6,237 nt of DNA from an uncultured Clostridia bacterium. GTDB taxonomy: Bacteria; Bacillota; Clostridia; TANB77; CAG-508. Of this stretch, positions 1-3,828 are shown in pieces. Each line of letters opens with the position of its first letter. The first letter of the stretch is position 1. The position numbers were made by a program, and so were the translations under genes. Under the pieces are notes generated by a model. That model was not told the origin of the DNA and searched no databases. It worked only from the letters and a program-made list of their open reading frames with translations. The DNA lies in contig CARBKU010000058.1 in the NCBI GenBank assembly GCA_948946035.1, forward strand, positions 1,140 to 7,376. Direction: 5' to 3'.

Positions 1-42
1 ACTATATTAAATGCTAATTCATTTAAAAAGTTAATAGATTAA
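1..42 (+). CDS. Possible 3' end of an upstream gene (partial, 13 codons)
   Basis: Of the three forward frames only frame 1 is open from the window edge. It reads TILNANSFKKLID and then TAA at 40-42. The other two frames meet stops within about 15 bases. The composition looks like a normal C-terminal helix and the stop lies 30 bp before the acetyltransferase start, as expected of a co-transcribed upstream gene. Thirteen codons are too few to name a family, and an open stretch of this length can occur by chance. Confidence 0.35.
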   Translation, partial: TILNANSFKKLID

Positions 43-72
43 CAAATTTGTAAGTTAAAAGAGTAATAAATA

Positions 73-456
73 ATGGAAGATATTATAATTAGAAATATTG
101 AAGAAAAAGATATATCAAGTGTTGTTGATATCAAAATAAGTGGTTGGAAAACAGCATATAAAGGAATAATTGATGATATTATTTTAAATTCAATAGATAG
201 AGATAAAAAAATAGAGAAAATGAAAAATGATTATAAAGAAAATGGTTTTATAGTTGCAGAATTAAATAATCAAGTAGTTGGATTTTGCAGATATGTTGAC
301 AGTAATAAGTTTACACAAGACATATCAGATATAGATTGTGAATTATTAGCACTATATGTTAAGCCAGAGTTAAAATATAAAGGTATAGGAACGAAGTTAG
401 TTCAATTCGTTATAAATGACTTTAAAAGCAAAAATAAAACAAAAATGATATTATAA
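73..456 (+). CDS. GNAT family N-acetyltransferase, C-terminally truncated
   Basis: GNAT enzymes transfer an acetyl group from acetyl-CoA to an amine; the substrate here cannot be read from sequence. The 127 residues begin with a typical GNAT first strand and helix (IRNIEEKDISSVVDIKISGW, about residues 6-25). A central strand follows (FIVAELNNQVVGFCRYVD, about 59-76), then motif A with the acetyl-CoA pyrophosphate-binding loop (LYVKPELKYKGIGTKLV, about 93-109). The chain stops at KMIL, where related enzymes normally continue for about 35-45 residues with the motif B strand and helix (typically W..N..A..FY.K.G). Only 34 bp separate the stop from a terminator hairpin, so the missing part is absent rather than frameshifted nearby. 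The start has only a weak GAG-type ribosome binding site. The gene is probably the last one of an operon entering from the left and unrelated to the metal genes. It may be a degenerate, non-functional gene. Confidence 0.8.
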   Translation: MEDIIIRNIEEKDISSVVDIKISGWKTAYKGIIDDIILNSIDRDKKIEKMKNDYKENGFIVAELNNQVVGFCRYVDSNKFTQDISDIDCELLALYVKPELKYKGIGTKLVQFVINDFKSKNKTKMIL

Positions 457-490
457 TATCTAACTAAAAAATAAAATTATTATATTTTAT

Positions 491-543
491 AAAAGTACAT
501 TAAGTGCTAAAAAACTAGCATTATTATGTACTTTTATTTTTTT
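491..543 (+). terminator. Intrinsic terminator after the acetyltransferase
   Basis: AAAAGTACAT (491-500) pairs perfectly with ATGTACTTTT (526-535), and inside it TGCTA (505-509) pairs with TAGCA (516-520). A run of seven T follows at 537-543. This is a classic Rho-independent terminator and separates the acetyltransferase unit from the metal operon. The A-rich 5' arm may give weak activity in the other direction as well. Confidence 0.85.
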
Positions 544-563
544 AAAATTTTCTATAAAAACTA

Positions 564-593
564 TTGACAGTTGAGTGTATATTCACATATAAT
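564..593 (+). promoter_or_regulatory. Sigma-A promoter of the zinc/cadmium efflux operon
   Basis: A perfect -35 box TTGACA (564-569) and a perfect -10 box TATAAT (588-593) are separated by 18 bp. The predicted transcript start is near 600, which gives a leader of about 60 nt before the repressor gene. An ArsR-type operator overlaps the end of the -35 box and fills the spacer, so repressor binding would exclude RNA polymerase. Confidence 0.85.
569..588 (+). promoter_or_regulatory. Operator O1 (ArsR/SmtB type) inside the promoter
   Basis: The site reads AGTTGA-N8-TCA (569-585), with an imperfect dyad core TGAGTGTATATTCA (572-585). ArsR/SmtB repressors typically bind imperfect dyads of the form TGA...N...TCA. 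The site lies between the -35 and -10 boxes. A second copy of the same pattern occurs 33 bp downstream. Confidence 0.6.
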
Positions 594-601
594 ATAAATA
601 G

Positions 602-621
602 AGTTGAACAAATACTCAACT
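602..621 (+). promoter_or_regulatory. Operator O2 (ArsR/SmtB type) at the transcript start
   Basis: A perfect inverted repeat, AGTTGA (602-607) and TCAACT (616-621), flanks 8 bp. The core TGAACAAATACTCA (605-618) is close to the TGAACA...TTCA operators known for the CzrA/SmtB branch of the family. It sits just downstream of the predicted transcript start, where a bound repressor would block promoter escape. Its axis lies 33 bp, about three helical turns, from that of O1. Confidence 0.65.
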
Positions 622-647
622 ATCATACCAAAAAAACAAAAGAAAAT

Positions 648-654
648 AAGGAGG
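648..654 (+). promoter_or_regulatory. Shine-Dalgarno site that fixes the repressor start at 661
   Basis: A full AAGGAGG at 648-654 lies 6 bp before ATG 661. This decides against the upstream in-frame TTG at 604, which has no ribosome binding site and falls inside operator O2, at or next to the predicted transcript start. Confidence 0.9.
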
Positions 655-660
655 AATCAG

Positions 661-1023
661 ATGGCTAGAAATGAATTTGTATGTGATTGTAATGTAATCC
701 ATCAAGATGTAGTTGATAAAACAACAAAAAATATGCCAGATGCAGATATGTTTAATAAACTTGCAGATTTTTTTAAAATTCTTGGAGATACAACAAGAAG
801 CAAAATATTATTTGCTTTAGATCAAAACGAAATGTGTGTATGTGATATTGCAAATGTTTTAGGAATGAGCAAATCATCTATTTCACATCAATTAGGAACT
901 TTAAGAAGAAGTGGAATTGTTAAATGTAGAAAATCTGGAAAAGAAGTTTTTTATATGTTAGATGATAACCATGTAAAAGAAGTTTTTGAAATAGGTATCG
1001 AACATATAGAACACAAAAAATAA
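661..1023 (+). CDS. cadC: ArsR/SmtB family metal-responsive repressor, CadC/CzrA-like
   Basis: This is a dimeric winged-helix repressor that releases its operator on binding metal, here probably Zn(II), Cd(II) or Pb(II). Starting at ATG 661 it has 120 residues, the usual CadC length. After a flexible N-terminus, the fold begins near residue 31 (FNKLADFFKILGDTTRSKIL). Next come the metal motif MCVCDIA (58-64) and the recognition helix SKSSISHQLGTLRRSGIV (70-87), then the wing (about 88-100). Two metal-site signatures are visible. One is the alpha-3N thiolate site: C8 and C10 in the N-terminus with C59 and C61 in the CVC motif. The other is the alpha-5 site: D102, H104, H115 and H118, the D-H-H-H pattern of zinc sensors such as CzrA. 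It is the first gene of its operon, 20 bp before the HMA gene, and two operators lie in its own promoter, which implies autoregulation. The family call is firm; the metal preference is inferred. Confidence 0.93.
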   Translation: MARNEFVCDCNVIHQDVVDKTTKNMPDADMFNKLADFFKILGDTTRSKILFALDQNEMCVCDIANVLGMSKSSISHQLGTLRRSGIVKCRKSGKEVFYMLDDNHVKEVFEIGIEHIEHKK

Positions 1024-1043
1024 AAAATTGGAGGTAAAATAAT

Positions 1044-1265
1044 ATGAAAAGTAAATTTAAAATAAAAGGATTAGATTGTGCAAATTGTGCAGCAGAATTA
1101 GAAAGAGTAATACAAAAATTAGATGGAGTAGAAAGTGCTAATATAAGCTTTATAACACAAAAAATGGAACTTGAATATGATGAAACAAGAAAAGAAGAAA
1201 TTATACAAGCTGTTAAAAAAGTTATTAAAAAAGAAGAACCAGATGTAACAATAGAAGAAGTCTAA
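1044..1265 (+). CDS. Stand-alone HMA-domain protein of the zinc/cadmium type
   Basis: This 73-residue protein is a single heavy-metal-associated domain (ferredoxin-like beta-alpha-beta fold) expected to bind one soft metal ion in the cytoplasm. The metal loop GLDCANCAAELE covers residues 9-20, with cysteines C12 and C15. The aspartate just before the first cysteine (D11) is typical of N-terminal domains of Zn/Cd/Pb ATPases such as ZntA and CadA, and differs from the GMTC form of copper proteins. A GGAGGT ribosome binding site (1030-1035) lies 8 bp before the ATG. It is the second gene of the operon. The ATPase downstream has no HMA domain, so this looks like that domain made as a separate protein. 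It may deliver metal to the ATPase, regulate it, or buffer metal. After the TAA, the same frame continues as EDIKVRE before another stop, which resembles a linker remnant. The ATPase start is in a different frame, so a single stop change would not fuse the two. Confidence 0.9.
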   Translation: MKSKFKIKGLDCANCAAELERVIQKLDGVESANISFITQKMELEYDETRKEEIIQAVKKVIKKEEPDVTIEEV

Positions 1266-1329
1266 GAGGATATTAAGGTTAGAGAATAATTACCATATTT
1301 ATATATTTAAGGAAAGAAAGTGAGCAGTT

Positions 1330-3174
1330 ATGAAAAAAAAGGGAATTAAGATTATAATAGCAACTGTACTATTTTTTATTGCATTTATAATCAATTTTAG
1401 CCATAAATGGATAAATAATACAATATATATTATATCTTATATAATTGTTGGATTAGAAATTTTAAGAAAAGCAATAAGAAATATTACTAGAGGAAAAGTT
1501 TTTGATGAAAATTTCTTGATGACAGTTGCAACAATTGGAGCATTTGCAGTTGGAGAATTTCCAGAAGCAGCCTGTGTCATGCTATTTTATCAAGTAGGAG
1601 AATTGTTCCAAAGTTATGCAGTAGACAAATCAAGAAAATCAATTTCAAGTTTAATGGATATAAGACCAGATTTTGCAAATGTAGAAAGAAATGGCAAACT
1701 AGAGAAAGTTGATCCAGATGATGTAAAAATAGGAGAAATAATGGTCATCAAACCAGGAGAGAAAGTTCCATTAGATGGTTATGTAATAGAAGGCAAGTCA
1801 AGTCTTGATACAAAAGCATTAACAGGAGAATCTTTACCACGAGATTTAGTAGAAGGAGAAGAAGTATTAAGTGGTTGTATAAACTTAAATGGTGTTATAA
1901 AAGTAGAAGTAACAAAAGAATATGAAGAATCAACAGTTAGTAAAATATTAGATTTAGTCGAAAATGCAAGTAGTAAAAAATCAAAATCAGAAAACTTTAT
2001 TACAAAATTTGCTAGATACTATACACCAATAGTTGTAATTATTGCAGTAATTCTTGCAATAGTGCCACCACTTATAATAAAAGATGCCACATTTTCAGAG
2101 TGGATATATAGGGCATTATCATTCCTAGTAGTATCTTGTCCTTGTGCATTAGTTATTTCAATACCATTAAGTTTCTTTGGAGGAATAGGTGGAGCATCTA
2201 AAATGGGTATTTTAATAAAAGGAAGTAACTATTTAGAGCAATTAGCTAATACAGAAATAATTGTATTTGATAAAACTGGAACATTAACAGAAGGAGTTTT
2301 TGAAGTACAAAAAGTTAAGGCAATAAATATAAGCGAAGAAGAATTACTAAAAGTTACAGCATATAGTGAAAATTACTCAAACCATCCAATTAGCTTATCT
2401 GTAAAAAAGGCATTTGGCAAAGAAATTGATGAAAAACAAATTGTAAACACAGAAGAACTATCAGGACTTGGCATTGTTGCAAGAATTGGAGAACAAGATG
2501 TATTAGTAGGAAATGAGAAATTAATGAATGAAAGGCAAATTAAATTTACAAAATGCAATGATATAGGTACAGTTTTATATGTAGCAATAGAAGGAAAATA
2601 TGTAGGATATATAGTAATTGCAGATAAAATAAAAGAAGATTCAATAAAAGCAATAGCAAATTTAAAGAAAAATAATATAAAACAAACAGTAATGCTAACA
2701 GGAGATAGAAAAGATGTTGGCGAAATGGTTAGCAAAAAATTGGGATTAGACAAAGTTTATACAGAACTATTACCAGATGGTAAGGTAGAAAAGGTAGAAA
2801 ATCTACTAAAAGAAAAGAGCGAAAAAGGGAAACTTGCATTTGTAGGAGATGGAATAAATGATGCACCAGTTTTAGCTATTTCTGATATAGGTATTGCAAT
2901 GGGAGGATTAGGAGCTGATAGCGCAATAGAAGCAGCAGATGTTGTACTTATGACAGATGAACCATCAAAAATAGTAAATGCAATTCATTTATCAAAGAAA
3001 ACAATGAGAATTGTTAGAGAAAATATAATATTTGCTATTTTTATAAAGGTACTTGTTCTACTTTTAAGTGCATTTGGATTATCAACTATGTGGGAGGCAG
3101 TATTTGCAGATGTTGGAGTTTCTATAATTGCTATTATAAATGCTTTAAGAGTATTAAGAGTAAAAAATAAATAA
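1330..3174 (+). CDS. cadA: P1B-2 type Zn(II)/Cd(II)/Pb(II)-exporting P-type ATPase lacking an N-terminal HMA domain
   Basis: This membrane pump exports divalent soft metals from the cytoplasm using ATP. Its 614 residues are shorter than typical CadA/ZntA (about 700-730) because the chain starts almost directly with the first membrane segment (about 6-22). Segments 2-4 lie near 31-45, 61-75 and 79-98. Other landmarks are the actuator loop with TGES (165-168), membrane segment 5 (232-251) and membrane segment 6 with the metal-binding SCPCAL, C270 and C272. In the catalytic domain are DKTGT with phosphorylated D314, NHP (351-353), TGDR (457-460) and GDGINDAP (506-513). The last two segments carry K573 and D594, the lysine and aspartate that mark the Zn/Cd/Pb subgroup (K693 and D714 in ZntA). 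The start has only a loose GGAAAG/GTGAG ribosome binding site 64 bp after the HMA gene, so it may be translated less efficiently. The substrate class is well supported; which metal dominates is unknown. Confidence 0.95.
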   Translation: MKKKGIKIIIATVLFFIAFIINFSHKWINNTIYIISYIIVGLEILRKAIRNITRGKVFDENFLMTVATIGAFAVGEFPEAACVMLFYQVGELFQSYAVDKSRKSISSLMDIRPDFANVERNGKLEKVDPDDVKIGEIMVIKPGEKVPLDGYVIEGKSSLDTKALTGESLPRDLVEGEEVLSGCINLNGVIKVEVTKEYEESTVSKILDLVENASSKKSKSENFITKFARYYTPIVVIIAVILAIVPPLIIKDATFSEWIYRALSFLVVSCPCALVISIPLSFFGGIGGASKMGILIKGSNYLEQLANTEIIVFDKTGTLTEGVFEVQKVKAINISEEELLKVTAYSENYSNHPISLSVKKAFGKEIDEKQIVNTEELSGLGIVARIGEQDVLVGNEKLMNERQIKFTKCNDIGTVLYVAIEGKYVGYIVIADKIKEDSIKAIANLKKNNIKQTVMLTGDRKDVGEMVSKKLGLDKVYTELLPDGKVEKVENLLKEKSEKGKLAFVGDGINDAPVLAISDIGIAMGGLGADSAIEAADVVLMTDEPSKIVNAIHLSKKTMRIVRENIIFAIFIKVLVLLLSAFGLSTMWEAVFADVGVSIIAIINALRVLRVKNK

Positions 3175-3177
3175 GAG

Positions 3178-3223
3178 TTTTAAGAATTTCTATGCAATAG
3201 TAATTGCTTAGAAATTCTTAAAA
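3178..3223 (+). terminator. Long perfect hairpin after the zinc/cadmium ATPase gene, no U-tract
   Basis: TTTTAAGAATTTCTA (3178-3192) pairs perfectly over 15 bp with 3209-3223. After one T-T mismatch, GCAAT (3194-3198) pairs with ATTGC (3203-3207) and leaves a four-base loop AGTA. It starts 3 bp after the stop codon. It is not followed by T residues on the + strand (the next bases are TGGCTATAAT), so it is not a textbook intrinsic terminator in that direction. On the - strand, T-rich sequence does follow. It may be a transcript-end or mRNA-stabilising structure, or a weak terminator. It sits between two separately regulated operons. Confidence 0.5.
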
Positions 3224-3250
3224 TGGCTATAATATAATAAAAAAGCACAT

Positions 3251-3260
3251 ATACCCCCTT
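3251..3260 (+). promoter_or_regulatory. Possible extra CsoR half-site upstream of the copper promoter
   Basis: ATACCCCCTT has the C-tract of one arm of CsoR operators (TACCC...GGGTA). It lies 2 bp before the -35 box and 19 bp before the start of the main palindrome. No matching G-tract arm is present, so this is only a candidate half-site. Confidence 0.3.
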
Positions 3261-3261
3261 A

Positions 3262-3290
3262 TTTACAAAATACCCTGGTAGGTATATAAT
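3262..3290 (+). promoter_or_regulatory. Sigma-A promoter of the copper operon
   Basis: A -35 box TTTACA (3262-3267, one mismatch to consensus) and a perfect -10 TATAAT (3285-3290) are separated by exactly 17 bp. A CsoR-type palindrome occupies the spacer. The predicted transcript start is near 3297, so the leader before ATG 3310 is very short and the ribosome binding site would be close to the 5' end of the mRNA. Confidence 0.8.
3270..3285 (+). promoter_or_regulatory. CsoR-type operator in the promoter spacer
   Basis: ATACC (3270-3274) and GGTAT (3281-3285) form a perfect inverted repeat around CTGGTA. This matches the known CsoR operator pattern (TACCC...GGGTA around a short centre, as upstream of copZA in Bacillus). 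Its place between the -35 and -10 boxes and directly before csoR-copZ-copA is the expected one. Repressor binding would block the polymerase; Cu(I) binding would release it. Confidence 0.75.
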
Positions 3291-3309
3291 ATAAAAGGTG
3301 ATGGTATTG

Positions 3310-3594
3310 ATGGATAATAAAAAAACACATAGAAGTGAAAACTAAAAAAAGGTTATTACAAATAGAATTAATCGAATTGAAGGACAATTACGTGGTGTAA
3401 AGAAAATGGTTCAAGAGGACATTTATTGCAAAGATGTGTTGGTTCAATTATCTGCTATTGAAAAGTCAGTAAAAAGTTTATCAAATCATATATTGGAAAA
3501 TCATCTATATAATTGTGTAACAAAGGATATAGAAGATGGTAATATGGATATTATTGATGAACTAATATCATTATTCAAAAAATTTAATAAATAA
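3310..3594 (+). pseudogene. csoR: Copper-sensing repressor CsoR, interrupted by an in-frame TAA at codon 12
   Basis: CsoR is an all-helical, winged-helix-unrelated repressor that releases copper operons on binding Cu(I). ATG 3310 has a good AAGGTG site (3295-3300) 9 bp upstream and reads MDNKKTHRSEN, then TAA (3343-3345). The same frame then continues to 3594 as a full CsoR: the signature RINRIEGQLRGV (codons 19-30) and the Cu(I) ligands C40, H65 and C69. The 25- and 4-residue spacings of those ligands match Mycobacterium tuberculosis CsoR (C36, H61, C65). Relatives typically have HRSEEEKK here, so the stop falls on what is usually a glutamate codon; GAA to TAA is a single change. Otherwise the 94-codon frame is of normal length and undamaged. 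The first in-frame ATG after the stop is 3406, which would give 62 residues without the signature helix. Rescue by reinitiation or slippage on the seven A of 3344-3350 is possible but unsupported. It is the first gene of the copper operon, 19 bp before copZ. Confidence 0.88.
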
Positions 3595-3613
3595 AAGAAA
3601 GGACTGATATTAA

Positions 3614-3826
3614 GTGAAAGAAACAAAAATTAAAGTAAATGGTATGGTTTGTGAGGGATGTGAAAATAGAGTAAAAAATGCTTTATCTACACTAGATGGA
3701 GTAAAGAGTATAGAAGCAAGTCATAAAACAGGAATTGTTACAGTAATATCAAATAAAGAAATTGAAAAATCAGTTATAGAAGATAGAATTAACGATCTTG
3801 GATTTGAAACTGTAAAGGAAGATTAA
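3614..3826 (+). CDS. copZ: Copper chaperone CopZ
   Basis: This 70-residue single HMA domain binds Cu(I) in the cytoplasm and hands it to the CopA exporter. The metal loop GMVCEGCENRV covers residues 10-20, with C13 and C16. The protein ends with the usual LGFETV strand (62-67). Methionine before the first cysteine region (GMxC) and the absence of an aspartate there mark the copper type, unlike the GLDC loop of the HMA protein in the other operon. The start is GTG 3614 with a GAAAGGA site (3597-3603) 10 bp upstream; no in-frame ATG precedes it. It lies 19 bp after csoR and 2 bp before copA, so the pair is almost certainly co-translated. Family and role are clear from sequence and context. Confidence 0.93.
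   Translation: MKETKIKVNGMVCEGCENRVKNALSTLDGVKSIEASHKTGIVTVISNKEIEKSVIEDRINDLGFETVKED
3814..3821 (+). promoter_or_regulatory. copA ribosome binding site inside copZ
   Basis: AAAGGAAG at 3814-3821 lies within the last codons of copZ and 7 bp before ATG 3829. Only two bases separate the copZ stop from the copA start, so the two genes are probably translationally coupled. Confidence 0.75.
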
Positions 3827-3828
3827 AA

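Noticed and set aside
604..660. In-frame TTG start that would lengthen the ArsR-family repressor by 19 residues
   Set aside because: It has no ribosome binding site, falls within the O2 operator and near the predicted transcript start, and the ATG at 661 has a full AAGGAGG 6 bp upstream. The 120-residue form matches family length.
2373..2753. Open frame on the - strand, 126 codons
   Set aside because: It is entirely inside the zinc/cadmium ATPase gene, has low-complexity Phe/Ser/Ile-rich translation typical of the antisense of AT-rich coding sequence, and matches no family I know.
3204..3233. Second copper-operon promoter (TTGCTT, 18 bp, TATAAT)
   Set aside because: The -35 match is poor and lies in the hairpin arm; TATAAT strings are common in sequence this AT-rich. 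The promoter at 3262-3290 has better boxes, ideal spacing and an operator.
3406..3594. 62-residue independent gene starting at the internal ATG
   Set aside because: It is the in-frame remainder of csoR, lacks the RINRIEGQ signature helix and has only a weak ribosome binding site. It is better described as part of the interrupted csoR.
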